In this document: in pieces, positions 1-5,036 of the stretch
How positions within the stretch are numbered: position 1 is the first letter of the stretch
Layout: each line of letters begins with the position of its first letter
Assembly: GCA_964420405.1 (NCBI GenBank)
Contig: CAYQTL010000116.1
Coordinates: forward strand, 1 to 8,846
Direction of reading: 5' to 3'
Length of the DNA: 8,846 nucleotides
DNA from: CAYQTL01 sp964420405
GTDB taxonomy: Bacteria > Acidobacteriota > Thermoanaerobaculia > Thermoanaerobaculales > Sulfomarinibacteraceae
Position numbers and translations under genes: made by a program
The notes under the pieces: generated by a model
The model's input: the letters and a program-made list of their open reading frames with translations, nothing else
The model's database searches: none
Told to the model about the DNA's origin: nothing

Positions 1-39
1 CGTCGTATCGTAAATGCCGATCTTTCGCGGCTCGCTCAT
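1..39 (-). CDS. cimA: Citramalate synthase-like protein, N-terminal 13 codons only
   Basis: Only the first 13 codons lie inside the window, reading leftward from an ATG at 39-37: MSEPRKIGIYDTT. The IYDTT run is the start of the IYDTTLRDG signature that opens the citramalate / isopropylmalate / homocitrate synthase family, enzymes that condense acetyl-CoA with a 2-oxoacid. A GGAG ribosome site sits 8 bases before the ATG. The start overlaps the upstream aspartokinase stop as ATGA, which implies translational coupling. In Geobacter and other bacteria lysC is followed directly by cimA, the enzyme of the pyruvate route to isoleucine, so citramalate synthase is preferred over leuA. The body of the gene is outside the window, so the exact family member is inferred from context. 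Confidence 0.6.
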   Translation of the reverse strand, partial: MSEPRKIGIYDTT

Positions 40-233
40 AACGCCGTCTCCGCGGTCCGCTCCGGTTCGAAGAACGCGCGGTACAGCGACTGCACGGCAC
101 GCGCCCGACCCTCGGCCTTGACGCCAAACATCATACTGATTTCCGACGACCCCTGGTTCATCATCTCGATGTTCACCCCGGCCTCCGCGAAGGCGCGCGT
201 GGCGCGCGCCGCATCCCCCTCGCGAATCGGGAC
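36..233 (-). pseudogene. lysC: Aspartokinase C-terminal fragment (last ACT domain), 5' part missing
   Basis: These 65 codons encode the end of an aspartate kinase, the first enzyme of the lysine/threonine/methionine pathway. They include AARATRAFAEAGVNIEMMNQ followed by GSSEISMMFGV and end in LYRAFFEP, the hallmark of the C-terminal regulatory ACT domain. A whole enzyme is about 400 residues, so roughly 85% is missing. Upstream of about 233 the frame stays open but reads arginine- and histidine-rich antisense of the transporter gene, and no start codon fits the fragment. In the next frame 271-233 reads MTLSSLTVVIDVK, faintly like the preceding aspartokinase strand, so a frameshift near 232 is possible but unproven. 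The fragment ends in an ATGA overlap with the citramalate-synthase-like gene. It is either a real truncation or an assembly junction. Confidence 0.8.
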
Positions 234-269
234 TTGACGTCGATCACGACGGTGAGCGACGATAGCGTC

Positions 270-1490
270 ATGGCGGAGTCGGCAGACGCTCTCTCCCGCG
301 CGGAGCGGCGCGCCGCGTGGATCGGGCTGGCGCTCGCCGGCGTCGCCTGCACGATCCTCGTGCTGCGGGTGCTGGCGCCATTCGTGTCGGTGATCCTGCT
401 GGCGGCGGTGGCCGCGGGCCTGCTGCGGCCGTCGTACCGTCGTCTGGCGGGCGTGATGGGCGGCCACCGCGCGCTCGCCGGGGTGCTGCTGTGCTCGCTG
501 CTGATCGTGGCGCTGCTGGTGCCGGTGGCGCTGCTCGCCCGCGCGGTGTCCGACGAGGCGGTGGGGCTGTACGAGATGAGCTCGAACCAGCTCACGGAGC
601 AGAGCCTGCAGGAGCTGCTCGACGAGCGGAGGCCCCAGATCGCCGCGGTGAACCGCTGGCTCGAGCCGTTCGGGCTCGAGCTGACGATGCGGGACGTGAC
701 CGACCAGCTCGCCGCCGCGGGGTCCGCGGCGGGCGACTTCTTCTACCGCCAGGGGGTGTCGATCGCGGGCCACCTGCTGTGGTTCGTGCTCGGGTTCTGC
801 GCGTGGGTGCTGGTGCTGTACTACCTGCTCGTGGAGGGAGCGGCGCTGCGCACCTGGTTCGCCAAGACGGTGCCGCTGCCGGCGGCCGAGCAGGACCTGC
901 TGACGCACCGCTTCACGGACATGGCGTCGTCGTTGGTGGTCGGCAACGGGCTCGCCGGGGTGATCCAGGGGCTGGCCGGGGGTCTCGTGTTCGCGCTCGC
1001 GGGGATCCCGGCGCCGGTGCTGTGGGGGGCGGTGATGGCGGTGCTGGCGTTCATCCCCATCGTCGGCATCTCGCTGGTGTACCTGCCGGTGGCGGCGATC
1101 CTGCTGGTGGTGGGGGAGACCGGAAGGGCGATGGCGGTGCTGCTGCCGCTGCTGGTGGTCGCGACCGTGGTGGAGTACTTCCTGAAGCCGGTGCTGGTGG
1201 GGCGGCGGGCGAAGCTGCCGACGCTGCTGGTGTTCCTGTCGCTGATCGGCGGGCTGGAGGCGTTCGGCGCGGTCGGGATCCTGCTCGGTCCGCTGGTGAT
1301 GACTGCGTTCCTGACCTTGGCGAGCATCTACCAGGAGCGGTACCGGCCGCGGTTCGCGGCGGAGGCGGGCGGTGTCGCGACGCCGGGACCGGTGGCGGCC
1401 GACGGGGCGGCGCGGCCGCCCGCCGCCGTGGGCGCGGAGCCGCTCCCGCCGGCGGAGCCCGAGGCCGGGCTCCGCTCCGCGTCGCGCTGA
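270..1490 (+). CDS. AI-2E family transporter (membrane permease)
   Basis: A 406-residue polytopic inner-membrane protein of the AI-2E transporter family (TqsA/PerM-like), whose members export small molecules or ions; the substrate cannot be told from sequence. Hydrophobic segments lie at about residues 17-53 (two), 68-92, 164-190, 223-283 (several), 287-305 and 316-352. A polar region of about 70 residues (92-163) follows the third helix, as is usual in the family. Family-like motifs are GIPAPVLWGAVMAVLAFIP (245-263), EYFLKPVLVGRRAKLPTLL (302-320) and GGLEAFGAVGILLGPL (327-342). The tail from about 362 is Pro/Ala/Gly-rich and probably disordered. The ATG at 270 is chosen because the protein from MAESADALSRAERR is complete, but its ribosome site is poor (GGTGAG 13 bases upstream). 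In-frame GTG 252 and TTG 234 are alternatives. The gene begins beside the truncated aspartokinase, so its natural promoter may be missing. Confidence 0.88.
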   Translation: MAESADALSRAERRAAWIGLALAGVACTILVLRVLAPFVSVILLAAVAAGLLRPSYRRLAGVMGGHRALAGVLLCSLLIVALLVPVALLARAVSDEAVGLYEMSSNQLTEQSLQELLDERRPQIAAVNRWLEPFGLELTMRDVTDQLAAAGSAAGDFFYRQGVSIAGHLLWFVLGFCAWVLVLYYLLVEGAALRTWFAKTVPLPAAEQDLLTHRFTDMASSLVVGNGLAGVIQGLAGGLVFALAGIPAPVLWGAVMAVLAFIPIVGISLVYLPVAAILLVVGETGRAMAVLLPLLVVATVVEYFLKPVLVGRRAKLPTLLVFLSLIGGLEAFGAVGILLGPLVMTAFLTLASIYQERYRPRFAAEAGGVATPGPVAADGAARPPAAVGAEPLPPAEPEAGLRSASR

Positions 1491-1521
1491 GGGAGGCACG
1501 CGCCGGCAGGCGTCCGCCTCC

Positions 1522-1562
1522 GATCCCGATCCGATCCCGATCCCGATCCCGATCCCGATCCC
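1522..1562. repeat. Hexanucleotide tandem repeat (GATCCC)n
   Basis: Seven consecutive GATCCC units, the second lacking one base (GATCC), start 32 bases after the transporter stop codon. The same hexamer recurs on the opposite strand at 1681-1698 and 4924-4959 and in this orientation at 8694-8711, always between genes. Slipped-strand expansion is the simplest origin. Confidence 0.9.
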
Positions 1563-1610
1563 GACGAGTGATGATCGACCGAGAGCCCCCACCGGACCCG
1601 TCGCCCAGCT

Positions 1611-1658
1611 ACCGTCACCGTCGCCGTCACCGTCGCCGCCCCTGTCACCGCCCCTGTC
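1611..1658. repeat. Degenerate hexanucleotide tract (ACCGTC-like)
   Basis: Eight six-base units in strict register: ACCGTC, ACCGTC, GCCGTC, ACCGTC, GCCGCC, CCTGTC, ACCGCC, CCTGTC. The last four form a dimer-like alternation (CCTGTC plus a CC-ending unit). No coding role is evident. Confidence 0.75.
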
Positions 1659-1680
1659 ACTCAACGCCACCGCCTCCCTC

Positions 1681-1698
1681 GGAATCGGGACCGGGATC
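1681..1698. repeat. Short hexamer tract (GGGATC-like), inverted relative to 1522-1562
   Basis: Three six-base units, GGAATC, GGGACC and GGGATC. They are the reverse complement type of the GATCCC tract 120 bases to the left, so the two tracts form a loose inverted pair around 1563-1680. Confidence 0.55.
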
Positions 1699-1733
1699 GG
1701 AGGGTGTGGCGAGCGGGCTGCGGGGCTCGCAGG

Positions 1734-1787
1734 GGATCCTTCGACTCGCTCCGTGCCCTGAAGGGCACTGCGCTCGCTCAGGATGAC
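1734..1787 (-). repeat. Hairpin repeat family 1 (GTCATCC...GGATCC), complete copy 1
   Basis: A 54-bp intergenic element, running on the minus strand from GTCATCC to GGATCC. Its centre is a 6-bp inverted repeat, GTGCCC-TGAA-GGGCAC (1753-1768). The flanking arms contain GACTCGCTCC on one side and GCGCTCGCTCAGGATGAC on the other, followed by a G-rich tail (1788-1799). Other complete copies are at 4136-4191 and 4243-4296. The position between convergent genes suggests it could end transcription from either side, but there is no T-tract. Confidence 0.85.
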
Positions 1788-1824
1788 GGGACGGGGGGAG
1801 AGTGGCCGCTCCGGCGGAGTGCCG

Positions 1825-2499
1825 TCAGCCGTTGCGCTTGTGCCTGGCGTCGCGGCCCTGGTCGCCTCGCGGCTGGCCGCCCCGGTCCTGGCCGGCCCTG
1901 CCCTCGTCCGCCTTGCCCTCGTCCGGCGTGCCCTGCTGGGATTCGCCGGAGGCGTCCTGCCGGTGGCTGTCGCCGTCCTTCGGCGCGCCGGAGGTGGTCT
2001 GTGGACCCTTCGACTCCGCGGCGCCGCCTGGCTGGCCCTTCTTCGGGCTCGCCTGGCCGCCGCCCTGGCCGCCGGGCTGCCGCTCGGGCTGCTTCATGAA
2101 GACCTGGCCCTCGAAGGTGGCCCCGTCCCGGATCAGGATCCGCGGCGAGGTCAGGTTGCCGTGGACCGTGGCCGAGGCGGTCAGCTCGATCCGCTCGGTC
2201 GCGGCCAGGTCGCCGACGACGGTGCCGGCGACGCTGAGGTTGCGGGCGTGGACGTCCGCCGTGACCCTGCCCGCCTCGGCGACGGTGACGTTGCCGGTGG
2301 CTGCGATCTCGCCGTGCAGCTCGCCTTCGACGTGGATGTCGCCGGAGCCCGACAGGACACCCTCGAAGCGGCTCGCGCGGGCGACGACGGTGGTGGCGCC
2401 GGCGGCGGGCGCGGCGGCCGGCGAGGCGGCCCGCGGCGTCGGCGCGGCGGGCTGCGGCTTGGAGTCGGTGGCGCGGTCGTCGCGTCCGAACAGTCCCAT
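1825..2499 (-). CDS. Bactofilin (polymer-forming cytoskeletal protein)
   Basis: A 224-residue bactofilin (DUF583 family), a small protein that self-assembles into beta-helical filaments at the inner membrane and scaffolds cell-shape, stalk, motility or chromosome functions. The order is MGLFGRDD, a Pro/Ala-rich linker to about 36, then the bactofilin core at about 37-136. The core has the repeating short-strand pattern FEGVLSGSGDIHVEGELHGE, NVTVAEAGRVTADVHARNL, VAGTVVGDL, ERIELTASATVHGNLTSPRI and FEGQVFM. The last 88 residues are a hydrophilic Gly/Gln/Lys/Asp/Arg-rich tail, longer than in many family members and probably disordered. The ATG at 2499 is chosen over in-frame upstream codons because GAGGA lies a few bases before it and earlier codons run into the tRNA gene. 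It follows tRNA-Gly by 28 bp on the same strand and may share its promoter. Which partner it scaffolds cannot be said. Confidence 0.92.
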   Translation of the reverse strand: MGLFGRDDRATDSKPQPAAPTPRAASPAAAPAAGATTVVARASRFEGVLSGSGDIHVEGELHGEIAATGNVTVAEAGRVTADVHARNLSVAGTVVGDLAATERIELTASATVHGNLTSPRILIRDGATFEGQVFMKQPERQPGGQGGGQASPKKGQPGGAAESKGPQTTSGAPKDGDSHRQDASGESQQGTPDEGKADEGRAGQDRGGQPRGDQGRDARHKRNG

Positions 2500-2527
2500 G
2501 GGCGTCCTCGGGATCGGGAGTGGAGGT

Positions 2528-2603
<76 letters not shown>

Positions 2604-2617
2604 TCGGGCAGCTTCAG

Positions 2618-2646
2618 ACGTTAGCACGGGGCGGAACGGCCGGCAA
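2618..2646 (-). promoter_or_regulatory. Sigma70-type promoter for tRNA-Gly (possibly also bactofilin)
   Basis: On the minus strand, -35 TTGCCG (2646-2641), an exactly 17-bp spacer, and an extended -10 TGC-TAACGT (hexamer 2623-2618). Initiation would be near 2611, about 8 bases before the mature tRNA 5' end at 2603. It lies in the 70-bp gap after the thiolase stop codon. No other promoter is visible before the bactofilin. Confidence 0.65.
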
Positions 2647-2673
2647 GACTCCGGGCCGCCCCGGTCGCCCCGG

Positions 2674-3867
2674 TCAGACCACGAGCAGCTCGCCGGAGCC
2701 CATGCCGCCGCCGACGCAGCGGGTGGTCATGCCGAGGTGGCCGCCGCGTCGGCCGAGCTGGTGGACCATGTCGACCACCTGCCGGGCGGCGGTGCAGCCG
2801 ACCGGGTGGCCGAGGGAGATGCCCGATCCCCAGCGGTTGGTGCGCTCGGGGTCGAGCTCGGGCAGGTCCTTGAAGGCGGCGGCCAGGACCGCGCCGAAGG
2901 CCTCGTTGAGCTCGGCGAGGTCGAGGTCGGGCAGGCGCTTCCCGCCGCGCTCGAGCAGGCCGGGCACGACCTTGAAGGCGCCCTCGCCCATGTAGGCGCG
3001 GTCGACGCCGACGTTGTGCCACGCCCGCAGCTCGGCGATCGGCTCGAGGCCGAGGGCGTTCGCGCGCTCCTCGGTGGCGAGCAGGACGACCGCCGCGGCG
3101 TCGTTGACCGACGAGGCGTTCAAGGTCGTGATGGTGCCGCCGTCGCGCTTGAAGTAGGGCCTCGCCGCCGCCAGCTCCTCGCGGGTGACGGGCCGCGGGC
3201 CCTCGTCGCGGGCGACCACGATCGGGTCCTTGCGGCGCCGCGGGACCTCGACCGGCACCACGTAGCCGTCGAACCCGCCGGACTCCCAGGTCTCGAGGGC
3301 GCCGTGGTGGCTGCGGTAGGCGACCTCGTCCTGCTGCTCGCGGGTCAGGCCGTAGCGCTCCACGAGCCGCTCGGTGAGCAGGCCCATCAGCTCGCCGCCC
3401 TCCACGTGGGTGTCGGTGAGGGCGCCGAACAGGCCGTCCACCAGGGTCATGTCGCCGTACATCTGGCCGGAGGTGCGGCCGGTGAAGAGGTAGCGGGCGA
3501 CGTTGCTCATCGACTCGACGCCGCCGGCGACGCCGATCGAGACCTCGCCGAGGCGCAGCCGCCGCGCGAGGCTGTGGATCGCGGCGCCGCCCGAGGCGCA
3601 GTTCTCGTGGAAGGTGGTGCCGGGCACCGAGAACGGGACGCCGGCGAGCTCGGCGGCGGTCTTGGCGACGTTGGGCGAGCGCGGGTCCTGCATGACCCAG
3701 CCCAGGCAGGTGTACTCGACCGCCGCCGGGTCGAGGCCGGTGGTGCCGAGCAGCGCGCGGATCGCCACCGTGGCGAGCTGCTCCGCCTGCAGCGGGGCGA
3801 GGCCGCCGCCGATGGCGCCGATGGGGGTGCGGACCGCGCCGCAGATCAGGATCGGGTGGGAGGTCAT
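2674..3867 (-). CDS. Thiolase family protein (acetyl-CoA acetyltransferase-like)
   Basis: A 397-residue thiolase, the usual length, which makes or cleaves 3-ketoacyl-CoA with CoA in the cytoplasm (fatty-acid oxidation, acetoacetyl-CoA or polyhydroxyalkanoate metabolism). The N-terminal VRTPIG motif is at 12-17. The nucleophile is Cys90 in HENCASGG, NEAFG is present before the C-terminal loop, catalytic His354 lies in SLGHPVG, and the acid/base Cys384 in RCVGGGMGSGELLV. These match the spacing of the Zoogloea enzyme (Cys89, His348, Cys378). Some positions are unusual: HENCASGGAAI where CASGL is common, and NRWGSG before SLGHPVG where NGGG/NGGA is typical. The ATG at 3867 is supported by AAGGAG six bases upstream and by immediate family homology. 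No beta-oxidation partner genes adjoin it, so chain-length preference is unknown. Confidence 0.93.
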   Translation of the reverse strand: MTSHPILICGAVRTPIGAIGGGLAPLQAEQLATVAIRALLGTTGLDPAAVEYTCLGWVMQDPRSPNVAKTAAELAGVPFSVPGTTFHENCASGGAAIHSLARRLRLGEVSIGVAGGVESMSNVARYLFTGRTSGQMYGDMTLVDGLFGALTDTHVEGGELMGLLTERLVERYGLTREQQDEVAYRSHHGALETWESGGFDGYVVPVEVPRRRKDPIVVARDEGPRPVTREELAAARPYFKRDGGTITTLNASSVNDAAAVVLLATEERANALGLEPIAELRAWHNVGVDRAYMGEGAFKVVPGLLERGGKRLPDLDLAELNEAFGAVLAAAFKDLPELDPERTNRWGSGISLGHPVGCTAARQVVDMVHQLGRRGGHLGMTTRCVGGGMGSGELLVV

Positions 3868-3926
3868 CTCTGGCTCCTTGCTCCGCGGAGCCCACGGGCG
3901 CCGCGAGGGTGGTGGTGTCACATGCC

Positions 3927-3932
3927 ATCGTA
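3927..3932 (-). promoter_or_regulatory. Possible -10 box for the thiolase gene
   Basis: TACGAT on the minus strand would give a start near 3920 and a leader of about 50 bases. No acceptable -35 box is seen at 17 bp, so this is only a candidate. Confidence 0.25.
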
Positions 3933-3953
3933 GCGCGGCTTCTCGGGATCGGG

Positions 3954-3969
3954 TGTGACGATGGTGTGA
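3954..3969. promoter_or_regulatory. Direct TGTGA repeats upstream of thiolase, possible regulator site
   Basis: TGTGA occurs twice exactly 11 bp apart (one helical turn), as TGTGA-CGATGG-TGTGA. An inverted TCACA lies at 3918-3922. The spacing resembles a site for a dimeric or tandem regulator, but the direct orientation does not match the inverted CRP/FNR site. Confidence 0.2.
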
Positions 3970-3994
3970 GATTCGCAACAACGGTGCCGCCCAC

Positions 3995-4135
3995 GTCACC
4001 CCAACGTGAGTGGAGCGCCCTTCCCACCGCGTCATCACCGAGGTGAGTGGACCGCCTCCCACCGGGTCATCCTGAGGCGAGTGGAGCCCGTCCCACCGCA
4101 GTCATCCTGAGCGACTGGAGCGCCCCTCCCACCGC
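3995..4135. repeat. 35-bp tandem array of hairpin-family-1 half-elements (4 units)
   Basis: Units start at 3995, 4031, 4066 and 4101, with the complete element starting at 4136, so the period is 36, 35, 35, 35. The consensus begins GTCATCCTGAGCGAGTGGAG, continues GCGCCC and ends CTCCCACCGC. Each unit carries the outer end and first stem arm of the complete element but not the second arm. Divergence increases away from the complete copy: unit 4 is closest and unit 1 most degenerate. Confidence 0.85.
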
Positions 4136-4191
4136 GTCATCCTGAGCGAGTGGAGCGCCCTTCAGGGCGCGGAGCGAGTCGAAGGATCTCC
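4136..4191 (+). repeat. Hairpin repeat family 1, complete copy 2
   Basis: Runs from GTCATCC to GGATCTCC with a central GCGCCC-TTCA-GGGCGC hairpin (4155-4170). It has the same layout as the copy at 1734-1787, whose minus-strand stem is GTGCCC-TTCA-GGGCAC, so one stem pair has changed on both sides. Its inner 16 bases (4176-4191) are exactly inverted at 4243-4258. Confidence 0.88.
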
Positions 4192-4242
4192 ACGCCAACA
4201 GCACGGTCGGTCGGCGGAGTCGGACCCAGTGCGGAGCTCGGG

Positions 4243-4296
4243 GGAGATCCTTCGACTCCCGCCACGCCTGCCGGCGTGCCGCTCGCTCGGGATGAC
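4243..4296 (-). repeat. Hairpin repeat family 1, complete copy 3 (inverted to copy 2)
   Basis: Begins with GGAGATCCTTCGACTC, the exact reverse complement of 4176-4191, and ends GGGATGAC. The central hairpin is CACGCC-TGCC-GGCGTG (4263-4278). This is a wholly different stem from copies 1 and 2, yet fully complementary. A 51-bp unique spacer separates it from copy 2. Confidence 0.82.
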
Positions 4297-4418
4297 GGCA
4301 GGGGGGGCGCCGGCGTGCCGCTCGCTCGGGATGACGGCAGGGGGGGCGCCGGCGTGGCGCTCGCTCGGGATGACGGCAGGGGAAGGTGCCTTCCGGCGTG
4401 CGGCTCGCTCGGGATGAC
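4271..4418. repeat. 39-bp tandem array of hairpin-family-1 half-elements
   Basis: Units beginning CCGGCGTG start at 4271, 4310, 4349 and 4393 (periods 39, 39, 44; the last ends at GATGAC, 4418). Each holds the second stem arm, CGCTCGCTCGGGATGAC and a G-rich tail, but lacks the first arm after the initial copy. The 44-bp interval contains the perfect palindrome GGAAGG-TG-CCTTCC (4381-4394). Because 39 is a multiple of three, the antisense frame reads a 13-residue repeat, which is not a protein. Confidence 0.88.
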
Positions 4419-4460
4419 GGGGGGCGCGGCGACCGCCTCGGCACCGCCATCCGAAGGCCC

Positions 4461-4493
4461 GCCAGCTTCCAGCTGACATGCCGGTCAGGCCGT
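4461..4493 (+). repeat. Hairpin repeat family 2, copy A (one stem mismatch)
   Basis: GCCAGCT-TCC-AGCTGAC followed by ATGCC and a GTCAGGCCG tail. It matches family 2 except for one base in the second arm that breaks a pair, so it looks like a decaying copy. Confidence 0.7.
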
Positions 4494-4529
4494 CGCCGGC
4501 TCCCGCAGATCGGCGCACCAGACGTGGAC

Positions 4530-4563
4530 GCCGCGTGCCGGCTGGAAGCCGGCGCTACGGGGC
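4530..4563 (-). repeat. Hairpin repeat family 2, copy B (inverted)
   Basis: The minus strand reads CCGTAGC, then GCCGGCT-TCC-AGCCGGC (4553-4537), then ACGC. The stem differs from copies C and D by an A-T to G-C pair change while staying perfectly paired. It faces copy C 23 bp away, so B and C form an inverted pair like a REPIN. Confidence 0.82.
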
Positions 4564-4571
4564 GGCGCTTC

Positions 4572-4597
4572 GGAGCGCCAGCTTCCAGCTGGCATGC
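4572..4597 (+). repeat. Hairpin repeat family 2, copy C
   Basis: GGAGC then the perfect hairpin GCCAGCT-TCC-AGCTGGC (4577-4593), then ATGC. It abuts copy D with a 29-bp period. Confidence 0.85.
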
Positions 4598-4598
4598 C

Positions 4599-4640
4599 CC
4601 GTAGCGCCAGCTTCCAGCTGGCATGCTTCGCAGGCCGGGG
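4599..4640 (+). repeat. Hairpin repeat family 2, copy D
   Basis: CCGTAGC, hairpin GCCAGCT-TCC-AGCTGGC (4606-4622), ATGC, then TTCGCAGGCCGG. This gives the fullest consensus together with copies E and F at the right edge, sharing both the GTAGC leader and the GCAGGCCG tail. Confidence 0.88.
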
Positions 4641-4719
4641 CACCGAGGGCGAGCCGCCCCGCGCCCACCGCAAGAGAGGTGGCCTCCGCCTCCGTCCGTG
4701 CCCGTGCCCGAACGGGAAC

Positions 4720-4738
4720 GGCCTCGGCCCGCGAGGCC
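4720..4738. other. Isolated strong hairpin
   Basis: GGCCTCG-GCCCG-CGAGGCC, a perfect 7-bp stem with a 5-base loop. There is no T-tract and no adjacent gene end, so a terminator role is not supported. Confidence 0.5.
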
Positions 4739-4811
4739 GGTGGATTCCGGTGTCCCGTTCGAAGCCGCGTCCCAGCGGACGTCGCACTCCCGGTCGTGCG
4801 GCCGCATCGAG

Positions 4812-4835
4812 ACACGGACGCGGACGCGGACGCGG
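4812..4835. repeat. Hexanucleotide tract (ACGCGG)n
   Basis: Four six-base units: ACACGG followed by three ACGCGG. Confidence 0.7.
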
Positions 4836-4869
4836 GAGGGGGGCGACCCCGGTCGCCCAGGGGCGGGGG

Positions 4870-4911
4870 CTGCCGCTGTCGCTGCCGCTGCCCCTGTCGC
4901 TGTCGCTGGAC
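4870..4911. repeat. Hexanucleotide tract (CTGYCG)n
   Basis: Seven six-base units in register: CTGCCG, CTGTCG, CTGCCG, CTGCCC, CTGTCG, CTGTCG, CTGGAC. Confidence 0.75.
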
Positions 4912-4923
4912 GCGACCACGACC

Positions 4924-4995
4924 ATCGGGATCGGGATCGGGAACGGGATCGGGATCGGATGCGGATGCGGATGCGGAGGCGGAGGCGGACGCGGG
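4924..4995. repeat. 72-bp hexanucleotide tract drifting from ATCGGG to GGCGGA
   Basis: Twelve consecutive six-base units in unbroken register: ATCGGG x3, AACGGG, ATCGGG, ATCGGA, TGCGGA x3, GGCGGA x2, CGCGGG. The unit changes stepwise along the tract. It ends 13 bases before the presumed -10 box of the HD-GYP gene, so its length could affect that promoter. Confidence 0.88.
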
Positions 4996-5008
4996 GTGGG
5001 GCGGACGA

Positions 5009-5014
5009 TACAAT
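5009..5014 (+). promoter_or_regulatory. Possible -10 box for the HD-GYP/glycosyltransferase operon
   Basis: TACAAT stands out in very GC-rich DNA, 22 bases before the GTG start, giving a start site just before the GAGGAGG ribosome site. No clear -35 box lies upstream, where the hexamer tract ends. Confidence 0.4.
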
Positions 5015-5036
5015 CGGCGGACGAGGAGGCTGGACG

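Larger units (their letters stand above)
1491..1824. other. Convergent intergenic region filled with short repeats
   Basis: This region separates the 3' ends of the transporter (plus) and the bactofilin (minus). I see no credible gene. It holds a GATCCC hexamer tract (1522-1562), a second hexamer tract (1611-1658), a short GGGATC-type tract in the opposite sense (1681-1698), and one complete hairpin element (1734-1787). Long frames crossing it in several registers stay open because six-base repeats cannot introduce a stop. No classical hairpin-plus-T-tract terminator is visible for either flanking gene. The hairpin at 1753-1768 is the best candidate to end transcripts from both sides. Confidence 0.6.
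3868..5036. other. Long gene-free, repeat-rich intergenic block between divergent genes
   Basis: These 1,169 bases separate the divergent thiolase and HD-GYP genes. In order they hold the thiolase leader (3868-3994), a 35-bp tandem array, two inverted complete copies of hairpin family 1, a 39-bp tandem array, four copies of hairpin family 2, an isolated hairpin, three hexanucleotide tracts, and the HD-GYP promoter region. Several frames stay open on both strands, but their translations are simple repeats (for example VIPSERHAGAPP recurring) with no domain. I therefore call no gene here. Confidence 0.75.

Noticed and set aside
36..1670. 544-codon open frame on the minus strand covering the transporter gene
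   Set aside because: Only its last 65 codons resemble a protein family (aspartokinase). The rest is Arg/His/Gln-rich antisense of the transporter, typical of GC-rich shadow frames.
3954..3969. CRP/FNR-type binding site
   Set aside because: The TGTGA half-sites are direct, not inverted, so the canonical palindrome is absent.
4271..4418. Possible CRISPR array
   Set aside because: The 39-bp units are contiguous near-identical repeats without variable spacers, and no cas gene is present.
3868..4640. Insertion sequence or MITE with terminal inverted repeats
   Set aside because: I found no transposase and no convincing target-site duplications. The repeats fit REP-like hairpin families and tandem slippage better.
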